Of a stretch of 56,947 nt of DNA, positions 6,701-15,594 are shown in pieces. The notes beneath the pieces are model-generated. The model was given only the letters and a program-made list of their open reading frames with translations. It was not told the DNA's origin and searched no databases. The stretch spans positions 1 through 56,947 of the forward strand of contig CAYMUL010000022.1 in NCBI GenBank assembly GCA_964393605.1, in the 5' to 3' direction. Position 1 is the first letter of the stretch. The number at the start of each line of letters is the position of its first letter. The DNA comes from CAYMUL01 sp964393605 (GTDB taxonomy: Bacteria; Bacteroidota; Ignavibacteria; Ignavibacteriales; Ignavibacteriaceae). Both the position numbers and the translations under genes were made by a program.

Positions 6701-9504
6701 GTTGAGTAATCGATTTTAATATAATAAAGATGACTGCTTGTCCATTTTATTGAATCGATATCTGCAACCTTAAGATTTTCATTTCCATTTGGTCTAAGAA
6801 GTGTAAGCGAAGGCTGATAAATTGTGAACACGCTGTCACTCACGTCATTATTCTCAGGATAACCTACCTGGCTAATTTTAACTTTGCAATTTTGCGATGG
6901 AGTATTCGGGGGAAAAAAAGGATAATGTCCATCGTTCGTTGTAGATTCTGTAATTACGGTCCAACTTGTTCCGTTATCCGTAGAAAGCTCTAACTTCACA
7001 TATGAATATTCCGGTTCGCTAACAATTTTTTCTCCATCTTTTGGGGAAATATTTTTCATCATCTCAACGGCATCCCAATAGATAGGATTCTCATTTCCCA
7101 CCCTGAAATTTTCGCCGCCATTAGGTGAAGTTATCGTAAAAAGATACTTTGAAATTTCGAACACGTTATCACTCGTATCTCCAATTTGAGAATTATTCAA
7201 ATCTAAGATCCTCACCTTGCATTGTGCGGAAGGAGTGTTCGGTATCGTCCAATAATATTCTTCTGCTCCAGCATTTGTGCTATCAACAATTGAAGTCCAA
7301 TTTGCGCCGGCATCAGTAGAATATTGAATTTTAACATTCACAGAACTGCTGTTGGTCCAGTAGATAACCTCCTCACTGCCTATCTTTAAATTCTCTCCGC
7401 CATTGGGGTATTGCAATACTAAAGGCGGCAAAGAAATTGTGAATGTATTGTTACTTGAATCACTCAATGAAGGATAACCAATCTGGCTAATATTAACTCT
7501 GCAATCAGTTGAAGGAGTGTTTGGAATTGTCCATGGATAACTACCGGAGCCATTAGGTGTGCTGGCTATTATTGTTGACCAGTCTGTTCCGTTATTAGTG
7601 GTATATTCTAATTTAACGGCAGAAACATTTGATGTCCACTTAATAGAATCAACTTCGCCAATTCTCCAATTTTCTCCTCCGTTTGGGGAGTCTAAAGTTA
7701 AAGAGGGAACCGTCAGATGATTTAAAATTACACCTGAATTTCCAACAGCCCATCCTTTGAAACTGTTTGCAAAATGAGCTGCTCTCAAATTAATTGAAGT
7801 TCCGCTTGCTTGAAGTGTCCAGTTTATTCCTCCGTTCGTTGTCTTAATAATTGAGCCGCTTGCTCCAACCACCCAGCCTGTATAAGCATCTACGAAACGG
7901 ACTGAAAGCAAATCATTTCCAGTAACACTCTGTTGATCAGTCCAAAATATTCCTCCGTTTGTTGTATTTAAGATTATGCCCCACTTTCCAACTGCCCAGC
8001 CTATATTACTGTTAACAAAATGGACTGATTGCAAGTCAACAACAAAATTACTGTTTTGGGAAACCCAATTTGTTCCTCCGTCTGTCGTCTTTATGATTTT
8101 TCCAGACCACCCAACTGCCCAGCCTGTATTACTGTCTACAAAGCAAACTGAGTTCAACTGATTACTAATTCCACTTGTTTGAGAAAACCAGTTTTCTCCT
8201 CCGTCTGTCGTCTTCTCGATTACACCAAAACTTCCAACCGCCCAACCTGTATTACTGTTAACAAAATGGACTGAATAAAACGGATATGTATTTCCGCCGC
8301 TTGCTCGAGGCGTCCAGTTTGTTCCTCCGTCTGTTGTTTTAATGATTGTGCCAGACCATCCAACTGCCCAGCCAAGATTACTGTTCGCAAAATGGACTGA
8401 TAACAGCTCATCCTGAGAAGGTGATGTTTGAGCAGTCCAGTTTGTCCCTCCGTTTGTTGTCTTAATAATTGAGCCGCCTGTTCCGACCGCCCAGCCAGTG
8501 CTGGTATCTGTAAAATGGACCGAATTTATATTTCCACTAATAACCGATCCACCTGCTTGAAGTCCCCAGCCTGCTCCTCCGTTTGTTGTCTTAAGAATGG
8601 TGCCGTTACCTCCAACTACCCATCCAGTGTTGCTATCTGCAAAATTAATTGACATCAAATAATTTTGACTTCCGAATTGATCAGATGTCCAGTTTGTTCC
8701 TCCGTTTGTTGTCTTCAAGATGTAACCTCCCAACGCAGTCACCCAACCTGTATTAATATCTGTAAAATGAACTGAAAACAGGTTAGTAGGATTAGGACTG
8801 GTTTGGGAAACCCAGCTTGCTCCTCTGTCTGTCGTTTTCTTTATTGTGCCGTCCGCTCCAACCACCCAGCCAGTATTAACGTCTGGAAAATTGATTGTAT
8901 TCAAATTACTTGTGGTTCCCATCGAAACGGTTGACCAGGTTTCTCCTCCGTTTGTCGTTTTCTTAAATGTGCCATAATCCCCAACCACAAAACCTGTATT
9001 ACTGTTTTGAAAATAGACTGAATTTAAATGATTAGAAGTCAAGGACATTTGATATGACCAATCTGTTCCTCCGTCTGTTGTTTTAATGATTGTGCCATAC
9101 AGCCCAACCATCCAGCCTGTATTGCTGTCTGTAAAGTAGACCGACTTCATATCACTTGAAGTTCCACTAGATAAAGATGTCCAGTTTGTTCCTCCGTCTG
9201 TTGTTTTTAGGATTCTGCCATATCGCCCGACCGCCCAGCCTGTATAAGCATCTACAAAATGGACCGAATTCAAATCACTTGTAATTCCGCTTGTCTGAGA
9301 TGTCCAGCTTGTTCCACCATTTGTTGTTTTTAAAACAGTTCCAACAGCGCCAACCACAATCGCAGTGCTGGAATTAAAAACATGAATATCTGTTAAACCA
9401 TTTCCTGTCGGTGTTGGATTTTGCCAGGACCATTGCGCATTTATTTTCGGCGCTATTAATGCCAAGACGAGCATCACCAAGATGATCATTCTCTTGTTAT
9501 ACAT
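3724..9504 (-). CDS. Giant T9SS-secreted protein with Ycf48-like propeller and Ig-like repeats
   Basis: A 1926-residue protein expected to be exported by Sec and then T9SS. A signal peptide (1-23) is followed by about 14 repeats of roughly 42 residues (to about residue 600) with core SVHFVDSNTGWAVG…IIKTTDGGTNW. These are Ycf48/BNR-type blades, and 14 would fit two seven-bladed propellers. Twelve Ig-like modules of about 95-115 residues follow (SPNGGENW…IKWTS…VKLEYSTNNG…NTPSTQCKVRIS). From the third module on they alternate between a form with a roughly 20-residue insert and a form without. The last ~80 residues are a T9SS type-A domain (NYPNPFNPSTKI…). An AAAGGAG ribosome site precedes the ATG at 9504. 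A binding or adhesion role is inferred. Confidence 0.85.
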   Translation of the reverse strand: MYNKRMIILVMLVLALIAPKINAQWSWQNPTPTGNGLTDIHVFNSSTAIVVGAVGTVLKTTNGGTSWTSQTSGITSDLNSVHFVDAYTGWAVGRYGRILKTTDGGTNWTSLSSGTSSDMKSVYFTDSNTGWMVGLYGTIIKTTDGGTDWSYQMSLTSNHLNSVYFQNSNTGFVVGDYGTFKKTTNGGETWSTVSMGTTSNLNTINFPDVNTGWVVGADGTIKKTTDRGASWVSQTSPNPTNLFSVHFTDINTGWVTALGGYILKTTNGGTNWTSDQFGSQNYLMSINFADSNTGWVVGGNGTILKTTNGGAGWGLQAGGSVISGNINSVHFTDTSTGWAVGTGGSIIKTTNGGTNWTAQTSPSQDELLSVHFANSNLGWAVGWSGTIIKTTDGGTNWTPRASGGNTYPFYSVHFVNSNTGWAVGSFGVIEKTTDGGENWFSQTSGISNQLNSVCFVDSNTGWAVGWSGKIIKTTDGGTNWVSQNSNFVVDLQSVHFVNSNIGWAVGKWGIILNTTNGGIFWTDQQSVTGNDLLSVRFVDAYTGWVVGASGSIIKTTNGGINWTLQASGTSINLRAAHFANSFKGWAVGNSGVILNHLTVPSLTLDSPNGGENWRIGEVDSIKWTSNVSAVKLEYTTNNGTDWSTIIASTPNGSGSYPWTIPNTPSTDCRVNISQIGYPSLSDSSNNTFTISLPPLVLQYPNGGENLKIGSEEVIYWTNSSSVNVKIQYSTDAGANWTSIVDSTNAGAEEYYWTIPNTPSAQCKVRILDLNNSQIGDTSDNVFEISKYLFTITSPNGGENFRVGNENPIYWDAVEMMKNISPKDGEKIVSEPEYSYVKLELSTDNGTSWTVITESTTNDGHYPFFPPNTPSQNCKVKISQVGYPENNDVSDSVFTIYQPSLTLLRPNGNENLKVADIDSIKWTSSHLYYIKIDYSTDNGTSWNWISNASANLGSYPWVIPNTPSTQCLVKISEVLMEGYELISDTSNSVFTISQNQYSLTSPNGGETWRAGSQKNITWNSALMTKSASNIKNAKISEELEVVNIKIEFTSNNGYSWSTIADTVPNTGTFNWTVSNSPAINCKVKISQVGYPEFNDISDSVFTVYVPALAIIKPNGMENFTIGEVDTIKWLSHFVSDVKLEYSSNDGMDWNLIIASTSTFPGTYLWTIPNAPSTQCRVRVSDANDSSVYSISSNSFSISAIQFSITSPNGGENWQTGSQQNINWNSIVPTENFSEKNKHALESGAGAIEVINVKLEYSTNNGANWSVIDSSAANNGTYGWTVPYTPSTNCLVKVSQVGYPQYYDISYGTFTIFQPTITVLKPNGGENWKVSLTDTIKWTSEHTQYVKIEITTNNGTDWATISGSAPASSGSYIWTIPNTPSTNCKVRITQPYDPAIGDTSNNTFTIAPTQFTVVTPNGGENWRIGTQQSITWNSLLTEHVVKNNKDNEVSGGEPEAINVKLEYSTNDGSNWMEIIASTANSGSYNWTVPNTPSVNCRVKVSQVGFPQFSDSSNSVFTIFNPSVTVLKPNGGENWKIGETDTIKWTSGYVANIKIEATSDNGATWTVLSASAPAASGMQIVPIPNTPSAQCKVRITDASDSTVTDMSNAVFTISQFQFTLSSPNGGENWLTGSQHAITWNSSLAMKNIINQKGDESASNGGNTEAINVKLEYSTNNGSNWTEIIASTANDGSHNWTVPNTPSVNCRVKVSQVGFPQFSDSSNSVFTIYAPSVTVTTPNGGEIWRATDTDTIKWTSNDVVNVKIQYSTDNGTNWATVAISAPASAGKYVWTIPNTPSTQCKVRISSSNNSAISDMSDSLFVITPFVSAEENGSEIPTEFSLEQNYPNPFNPSTKIKFNIPNVETLRATSLQVILKVYDILGNEVATLVDEEKSAGKYEVEFNGGNLSSGIYYYTLRAGSFIETKKLILMK
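3906..3933. repeat. 28-bp palindromic element inside a T9SS sorting domain
   Basis: Arm GTAGAGATGTTGCG is followed by its reverse complement with one mismatch. It lies in the coding sequence and encodes VETLRATSLQ (about residues 1858-1867 of the giant protein), between the FNIPN strand and the VILKVYD strand of the sorting domain. Other sorting domains in this window lack those residues. Confidence 0.8.
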
Positions 9505-9902
9505 TTTTGTTTCTCCTTTTATATTTTGTAATAAATTATTAGTTAGTTTGTTTTTTTCTAATTAATTGTTCAAAGTAGTTTTATCAGAATGATTGCAATC
9601 GCAAGTATTAGTAAAAAGTAAAGGACTATCACTATTTCAAGGAAATAGAACTTTGCGTGTTTAAGCGCTTCAAAAATTTTATTGATGCTTAAGTGCGATT
9701 TCATTTTTTTCATTCAAATAATTTGTATTTTTGCTAGTGTAAAAGAAGCAATAACCAAAAGCGAAAGCAATCAATTATTGTTTAGATTGATATTTCTTAA
9801 CAAGATAATTTATTCCAAAATTGTATGTTTAATTTTCTGTGTGTTTTCCTTTTTTTTTAGTCTGAAAACTGAATCTTTTTCTGAAGTTGCAAGAAATAGA
9901 CA
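9505..9902. other. Intergenic region upstream of the giant gene
   Basis: AT-rich divergent region between the giant cargo gene (minus) and the TPR/AraC gene (plus). It should hold both promoters, but no convincing -35/-10 pair or Bacteroidota-type TAnnTTTG box could be picked out. The one open frame here has very biased low-complexity composition and is not considered a gene. Confidence 0.4.
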
Positions 9903-9942
9903 ATTTGTTAATAATCGTACTTTTGTACGAATCTTAACAAAT
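9903..9942. promoter_or_regulatory. 40-bp near-perfect dyad upstream of TPR/AraC gene
   Basis: Two nested pairs of perfect arms share one centre: ATTTGTTAA/TTAACAAAT outside and TCGTAC/GTACGA inside, with a TTTT loop. The element lies about 110 bp before the AraC-type regulator gene. It could be an operator or an RNA hairpin. No T run follows on the plus strand, so a terminator is less likely. Confidence 0.5.
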
Positions 9943-10050
9943 CAATTGTTTGGGAGGTAATCGCTTTGACAATTTTTTCAATCAGATATTAGAAAATAAA
10001 TTACAATCATAAAAATCAAATTAAATCAGTCTTATAATTGGCATATCATA

Positions 10051-11802
10051 ATGGTGCTGCTCCTAATGGCGTGGACAAATATTTCCGCTCAAATTGAAGA
10101 TGAGGTCGAAAGGATGATTGTCAAATTTCAGCAATCTCCGCATGAATTACAGGAAGGATTGCTCTCAAAAATTTTTTTTGAATTGGCAAAAACCGATACT
10201 GCTTATGCAAAAAAACAATTCGAACGATTAGTTAAACTCACTTCCTCTTATTCAGATGAAGAGAGAATTAAAGCAAGGATTTACGCACTCTACTTTGCGG
10301 CAAACTTCGGTTCACCTCATGAAAAAATGATGAAGTTGAAAGAGGCATTCCAACTGTCTGAAAAATTTGAACTATATTATTTGATGGCACGTGTAAAACA
10401 AAATTTCGGATATGCTTATAAAAATTTGATGTATTATGATTCCGCGATGGTCTGCTTTCTTGAATCCAAATTTTATTTTGAAAAAGCAGGAAAATTCGCC
10501 GAACTCGTGGCGATAACTCACGAGATAGGTGATTTCTATTATCATGCTGACTTACTTGAGAGAGCCGAATCTGTTTACAACGAAGTTTTAAACTTGAAGG
10601 GGGAATCAATTGCATGGAAAAATTTTAGATATGTCGTGCTCAAAAATAATCTTGGCTTAATTGAGATTAAGAGAAAGAATTACAAAAAAGCTATCCATTA
10701 CTTTAACACATCTTTGAATTATAAATTATCATACAGAGGCGGCGAAATTGACCGGAGCGATTCCACAGCGATTGCTTATATTTATATGAAATTAGCGCTC
10801 TCAAATCTTATGCTTAAAAATTATCCTGCCGCTAAAGAATATTTAGATAAAAGTATGATATTTACCCAAAGCGTTCAGTACACCGAAAATTTAATCTACT
10901 TGTTAATAATTAAAGGTAATTTATTTTATGAATTGTCCGACTATAACACGGCGTTAAAGTACTTGCAAGATGCCGCCGATTTAAATACAGCGCATGGAGA
11001 TGCTCATACAACATTAGAATTATCCTCAGCGTTTGCGAATATTTATGATAAACTCGGCGATCATAAAAATTCTTTATTTTGGTTTAAAAATTACAAACAC
11101 CTCTCCGATTCAATTTCGCTTAATAAAAAAGCTGCCGCATCGCTTCAACTGAAAGCCGAAACTGAAAATCAAAAAAATCTGGACGCAATTGGAGATTTGC
11201 AGAATGAAAAAATATTATTTACCGGTATTGCGTTATTCCTAATTATTTCACTTTCAACGGTTCTATTAATCCTAATACGATTAAGAAAAGCGGACAAGAT
11301 GTTGATTGAAAAAAATATAGAGGTAGTAAAGATTGAAAATAAATATCAGCATCCGATTGATACTGAAAACAAAATTGAATCGGTGGATGCAAATTCTCCA
11401 ATTGCCGCAAAACAACTCGAAGTCGTAATCGAACCGGATCCGAATATTCAATTCGCAATAATTATTTCTAAATTAGAAAAAGTAATGCACGATAAAAAGC
11501 TTTACAGAAATCCCCACCTAACTTTAGAGGAGTTGGCGCATGAAGTTGAAAGCAACAGAAATTATTTATCGAAATCCATCAACCAGGTTTACAAATTAAA
11601 TTTCAGTCAATACATAAATATGCTTCGCGTAAAGGAATCGATACGCCTTGTAACACTATCCGGCGGAACTCCTTTCACAATTGAAGGACTTGGCAGAGAA
11701 GTGGGGTTCAATAACCGCACGAGTTTCATTTTGGCATTTAAGAAATATTCCGGCGTAACTCCATCATATTTTTTGAAGAGTATTGGAAGAGCAGTTAATT
11801 AG
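10051..11802 (+). CDS. TPR membrane protein with C-terminal AraC-type DNA-binding domain
   Basis: A one-piece membrane regulator: TPR repeats (about 20-360), a membrane helix (about 388-410, ILFTGIALFLIISLSTVLLIL), a linker, then an AraC/XylS double helix-turn-helix (about 480-580; LTLEELAHEVESNRNYLSKS and the second helix near VGFNNRTSFILAFKKYSG). The TPR part is inferred to sense outside the membrane and the C-terminus to bind DNA inside. From the ATG at 10051 the leader MVLLLMAWTNISAQ is short and lacks a positive n-region. The frame is open back to a TAA at 9997 with no ATG, GTG or TTG, so the true start is uncertain. The 3' end overlaps the convergent response regulator gene by 4 nt. Confidence 0.85.
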   Translation: MVLLLMAWTNISAQIEDEVERMIVKFQQSPHELQEGLLSKIFFELAKTDTAYAKKQFERLVKLTSSYSDEERIKARIYALYFAANFGSPHEKMMKLKEAFQLSEKFELYYLMARVKQNFGYAYKNLMYYDSAMVCFLESKFYFEKAGKFAELVAITHEIGDFYYHADLLERAESVYNEVLNLKGESIAWKNFRYVVLKNNLGLIEIKRKNYKKAIHYFNTSLNYKLSYRGGEIDRSDSTAIAYIYMKLALSNLMLKNYPAAKEYLDKSMIFTQSVQYTENLIYLLIIKGNLFYELSDYNTALKYLQDAADLNTAHGDAHTTLELSSAFANIYDKLGDHKNSLFWFKNYKHLSDSISLNKKAAASLQLKAETENQKNLDAIGDLQNEKILFTGIALFLIISLSTVLLILIRLRKADKMLIEKNIEVVKIENKYQHPIDTENKIESVDANSPIAAKQLEVVIEPDPNIQFAIIISKLEKVMHDKKLYRNPHLTLEELAHEVESNRNYLSKSINQVYKLNFSQYINMLRVKESIRLVTLSGGTPFTIEGLGREVGFNNRTSFILAFKKYSGVTPSYFLKSIGRAVN

Positions 11803-12452
11803 AGCAAATAATTTTTATTCTCAATGGCATATTTTAAGAGTGCGTGGCTGCCGTGTAAATCAAGCTTGTCGCAAATGTTTTTTCGGTGGTTTTCAACTGT
11901 CTTTATGCTGATATGAAGCGCTTCCGCAATTTGTGCGCTCGTTTGATTCTCTGAAATCAATTTCAAAATTCTCTTTTCGGAATTAGTTAGCTGTTGCAGC
12001 CTCTCGTTTTCATAATTCACGCCGCTTATTTTATTCACAACAATATTCGAAAGATAAGTTGAGAGATAAAAATTTCCATTACGCACTTCTTTTAAGCATG
12101 TAATAATTTCTTCGGAAGAATTTTCTTTTAACAAATAGCCGGCTGCCCCGTACTTTAATGCATTCTCTAATAATAATCTATCCCGGTGAAGCGTTAAGAA
12201 AACTATTTTCACCGGAAGTTTTTTTTCGTGGATTTTTTTTGCGATCTCAATTCCCGATATATCCGGAAGCTCGATATCGAGTATTGCAATCTCAGGAAGT
12301 TTGGCAAATATAAATTCGAGCGATTCCCTTCCATTTCCGCTTTCTCCGATTAATTCAAACTCTTTGCACGCTGCAATTGTAGTCTTCAAACCATCTCTAA
12401 ATAAAGGATGATCATCGGAGATAAATATTTTGGTTTTTGGTAAATCAATCAT
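11799..12452 (-). CDS. NarL/FixJ-family response regulator
   Basis: A 217-residue regulator with an N-terminal receiver domain (acidic pair in FISDDHPLFRD, phospho-acceptor Asp in IAILDIELPD, Thr in FLTLHRD, Lys in GYLLKENS) and a C-terminal LuxR-type helix-turn-helix (LTNSEKRILKLISENQTSAQ…VENHRKNICDKL). Its start overlaps the end of the upstream histidine kinase gene by 8 nt, so the two are translationally coupled and almost certainly cognate. Targets are unknown; the adjacent secretome genes are candidates. Confidence 0.92.
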   Translation of the reverse strand: MIDLPKTKIFISDDHPLFRDGLKTTIAACKEFELIGESGNGRESLEFIFAKLPEIAILDIELPDISGIEIAKKIHEKKLPVKIVFLTLHRDRLLLENALKYGAAGYLLKENSSEEIITCLKEVRNGNFYLSTYLSNIVVNKISGVNYENERLQQLTNSEKRILKLISENQTSAQIAEALHISIKTVENHRKNICDKLDLHGSHALLKYAIENKNYLL

Positions 12453-15400
12453 AATCAGAATTTAAAATTAATTTGATTTTTGTGCCTGAATTCGGAGCGG
12501 TTTTAATTTCTATTTTTCCGCCGAGATAATCAGTGCGCTCCTTAATAGTCCTCAAGCCCATATTTTTTCCGCTCTTCAGATAAACTTCTTTCTCATCGAA
12601 CCCGATGCCGTTATCTTCAATGGTGGTTTCAATTCTGTTATTTGTTCTTACAATAAAAATTTTCACTTCGTTGGCGGAAGAGTGCTTTAAAATGTTATTC
12701 AAAGCTTCTTGAATAATTCTGAATAAAAATATTTCATTTTCTTTTTTAATCACTCCGTCTATATCATCAATTGCAAAATCAATTTTAAATTTACTTTCCT
12801 GTTGAATTGAAAGAAGAACAGATTTAATGGCATCGGTAATACCGAATCTATCGAGTTGGTACGGACGAAGATCGTAAAGAATTTCGCGTAATTCGTTAAT
12901 TGTATCGAGCGACAATGTTTCGATGGATTTTGATTCTTTCTTAACAAAATCCAAATCTTCAGATTGCCGAGCAGTGAAAGCTTTGTTTTTTATTATCAAA
13001 ACATTTTGTCCAATTCCATCGTGAAGTTCCCGCGCAATTCTTTTTCTTTCATCTTCAACGGAACGGATTAAGTCGAATGCAAATTCTTGTTTCAATATTT
13101 TTTCTCTTTTTAGCCGCGAGTTCCGTTGAAATATGACTGTCCCGATTATGAAAAAGACAGAAAGAAATGCTAAAGTTTTGAACCAGATTGTTCCCCAAAA
13201 AGGAGGCGCGATAATGATTTCTAATTGAGTTCCATTCTCGCTCCAAACTCCGTCGTTATTCGCTGCGAAGACCTTAAAAATGTATTCGCCGGGCGAAACA
13301 TGAGTATAGTTTGCAGTTCCGATTGCTTCAACATAATTCCAATCAAGATCTACGCCTTCCAAAATAAATTTGTATTTGGCGCTTTCGGGGAATGCAAAAT
13401 TCAGCGATGCAAAATTTATTGTAAAATAATTTTGATCATACCGCAGTTCAACCGATTTCATAAAAGAAATTTCTTCTGTCGATTCCAAATCAATTCCCGA
13501 AACGCGAAACCTTGTAATAAAAATATTTGCAGATGAATCATCATTTTTAATTTCATTCGGACGAAAAAAATCCACTCCGTTCACTCCGCCAAAATAAAAT
13601 GTGCCGTCGGATGATTTTAAGCACGACTTCCGGTTGAATTCCTCATTCATCAATCCATCAAGTTTCGAGTAGTTGAAAAAAATATTTTTTACGCGGTCGA
13701 ATTTTGTGATGCCTCTGTTTGTGCCGAGCCAAAGATTAGTTGAATCATCTTCAAGTATTGAGTAAATAGTATTATCGGCAAGACCATCTTCCTGCGTAAA
13801 TTTTTTAAACTGCGAAGTGGAAATCTTGAAGCGGAATAATCCCTCGCCGAAACTGCCGAGCCACAATTCTCCTTTTCGACCCTGATGGATAAAATAAAAA
13901 GTTATCGGATTTTCTGTGTCGGAAAAATTATTTGGAAAATATTTTTTTATAGTGAAATTTTTTTTATTAAGACTTATCAAACCCAAATTTGAAGCAGCCG
14001 CCCAAATAAAATCTCCACTGTCGTAAAGATAATTTATCGGCGAGCCGAATGGAAAAAATTTAAGATCATAAATTTCGCTCAACTGCTCGGCAAACTTGAA
14101 ACGAACAATACTGAAATAATTAACGCCCCAGAAGTAACCTTCACTATCTTTAATAAGATGATAGAAAAAATAATCGCCTTCGAGAGTTTTTAGTTTTTCA
14201 AATCTATTGCCGCTTTTCTTAAATATGTTAAGCCTATTTCCAAAAGGTAAAAAATATTTATCCGCGGAGACTTTGAAAGGAGAATAATGGATCCGCGCAG
14301 CTGAACTGTTTGTTTCAGTTTTCAAAGGATCGAAATAGGAAAACTTTTTTGTGGATTTATTGAAAATTGCGAAACCATCATTCAAGGAATTAAAAAGCAG
14401 TTCGCCGCCATCCTCATAGATATTCATGATGAACCGAAGCGCCAGCCCATCTTTATCATTTCTTTGTGTCTTAAAATTCTTGAATCCTCTGTTGAATAGA
14501 TTTAATTTGCTCAAGCCTCCGCCGAATGTTGCAATCCACATAATGTGCTGATCGAAGAGAAGATGGTTGATGTTGTTACTGCTTAATGAATGATTATCGA
14601 ACGGGTCATTTTTTATGATGTGAGATTCCGAAGTCTGCAAGTTAAAAAAGATCAACCCTTTGTTCGTCCCGAACCAAACATTGCCGGAGTGGTCAACGGC
14701 AAGCGCAGGAACTTGGAATACATTTTCGCCAACGCTCTTTTTAAGTGAAATGAATTTTCCGTTTTTCTCCTTTTCACTAAATACATAAAATCCCCCCGCG
14801 ACAGTAACTAACAATTCGTTATTTACCGTCTCTATGAAACGCCAAACAGGTTTATTTTTTAGCGGTTCAAAATTAAATTGAGAGGATTTTAATGAGAAGG
14901 AATTTGTTCGTTCATCGAAAAGGAACAAACCATTTGCTGCGGTAATAAGTATTTCGCCATTTTTTAATTTTCCTATTTGATGGATGAAGCTCGGTATGTT
15001 TTCGGATTGGAGATTTATTTTCTCAAATGAATAATTCTTCACATTGAAAAATAATCCCAAAGAAAAAGTTCCAAGCAAAAGCAGTGAATCATTCACCGGA
15101 TGAATAGCGGTAATAGTTTTTTCCGAAGCTAAATCGCTATCAGTAACATAAAAACTTTGGAAAGATTCATCTGACGGATTGAAGAGATTCAAGCCATTGC
15201 CTGTTCCGATCCAAAATGTACCGTTGCCATTCTCATAAATATCTAAAATCTGAAAACTCGAAAGCGTATTTTTTTTCTTATAGTCTCTTTTGTATAGTTT
15301 GAAATTTAAGCCGTCAAATCTATTCAATCCTCCATCAGTTCCGAACCAAAGAAAGCCGCGAGAATCTTTAAATATTTTGTGAACTACATTTTCAGCTAAA

Positions 15401-15489
15401 CCATCGGCGCTGGAAAACCGTTGGAATCGGTAATCCGCTTGCGCAAGTAAGTTGTTAAGTAAGAAGATGGTTAAAAAAATTAGTTTCAA
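12445..15489 (-). CDS. Reg_prop/Y_Y_Y sensor histidine kinase
   Basis: A 1014-residue one-component-style sensor as found in Bacteroidota. A signal peptide (about 1-18) is followed by two-component-regulator propeller repeats (FKDSRGFLWFGTDGGLNRFDG and many similar), a Y_Y_Y domain (about 690-760), a membrane helix ending in FQRNSR, a HisKA_3 dimerisation helix with phospho-acceptor His near 823 (RIARELHDGIGQ) and a HATPase_c domain (N box EALNNILKHS, G1 EDNGIGF). It ends after the ATPase, so it is not a fused hybrid. It passes phosphate to the overlapping NarL-type regulator. The ligand is unknown; relatives often sense glycans, but no sugar genes lie nearby. Confidence 0.92.
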   Translation of the reverse strand: MKLIFLTIFLLNNLLAQADYRFQRFSSADGLAENVVHKIFKDSRGFLWFGTDGGLNRFDGLNFKLYKRDYKKKNTLSSFQILDIYENGNGTFWIGTGNGLNLFNPSDESFQSFYVTDSDLASEKTITAIHPVNDSLLLLGTFSLGLFFNVKNYSFEKINLQSENIPSFIHQIGKLKNGEILITAANGLFLFDERTNSFSLKSSQFNFEPLKNKPVWRFIETVNNELLVTVAGGFYVFSEKEKNGKFISLKKSVGENVFQVPALAVDHSGNVWFGTNKGLIFFNLQTSESHIIKNDPFDNHSLSSNNINHLLFDQHIMWIATFGGGLSKLNLFNRGFKNFKTQRNDKDGLALRFIMNIYEDGGELLFNSLNDGFAIFNKSTKKFSYFDPLKTETNSSAARIHYSPFKVSADKYFLPFGNRLNIFKKSGNRFEKLKTLEGDYFFYHLIKDSEGYFWGVNYFSIVRFKFAEQLSEIYDLKFFPFGSPINYLYDSGDFIWAAASNLGLISLNKKNFTIKKYFPNNFSDTENPITFYFIHQGRKGELWLGSFGEGLFRFKISTSQFKKFTQEDGLADNTIYSILEDDSTNLWLGTNRGITKFDRVKNIFFNYSKLDGLMNEEFNRKSCLKSSDGTFYFGGVNGVDFFRPNEIKNDDSSANIFITRFRVSGIDLESTEEISFMKSVELRYDQNYFTINFASLNFAFPESAKYKFILEGVDLDWNYVEAIGTANYTHVSPGEYIFKVFAANNDGVWSENGTQLEIIIAPPFWGTIWFKTLAFLSVFFIIGTVIFQRNSRLKREKILKQEFAFDLIRSVEDERKRIARELHDGIGQNVLIIKNKAFTARQSEDLDFVKKESKSIETLSLDTINELREILYDLRPYQLDRFGITDAIKSVLLSIQQESKFKIDFAIDDIDGVIKKENEIFLFRIIQEALNNILKHSSANEVKIFIVRTNNRIETTIEDNGIGFDEKEVYLKSGKNMGLRTIKERTDYLGGKIEIKTAPNSGTKIKLILNSDYD

Positions 15490-15544
15490 AAAATTATAGC
15501 ACTGTTAAAAGTTTTATTATGGTAAAACACCTATAATAATGAGG

Positions 15545-15560
15545 GGAAATACCTATTTCC
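15545..15560. promoter_or_regulatory. Perfect 7-bp-arm dyad in divergent promoter region
   Basis: GGAAATA, a CC spacer, then TATTTCC. It lies in the 105-bp gap between the divergent kinase gene (start 15489) and the receiver-only gene (start 15595), where an operator controlling one or both would be expected. Confidence 0.35.
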
Positions 15561-15594
15561 TTGTTCCGAATCAAAGCCGAAATTAGCATTCACA

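Noticed and set aside
9682..9960. 92-codon open frame, plus strand
   Set aside because: Phe/Ile/Cys-rich low-complexity product, no ribosome site, and it spans the strong nested dyad at 9903-9942; most likely chance in AT-rich DNA.
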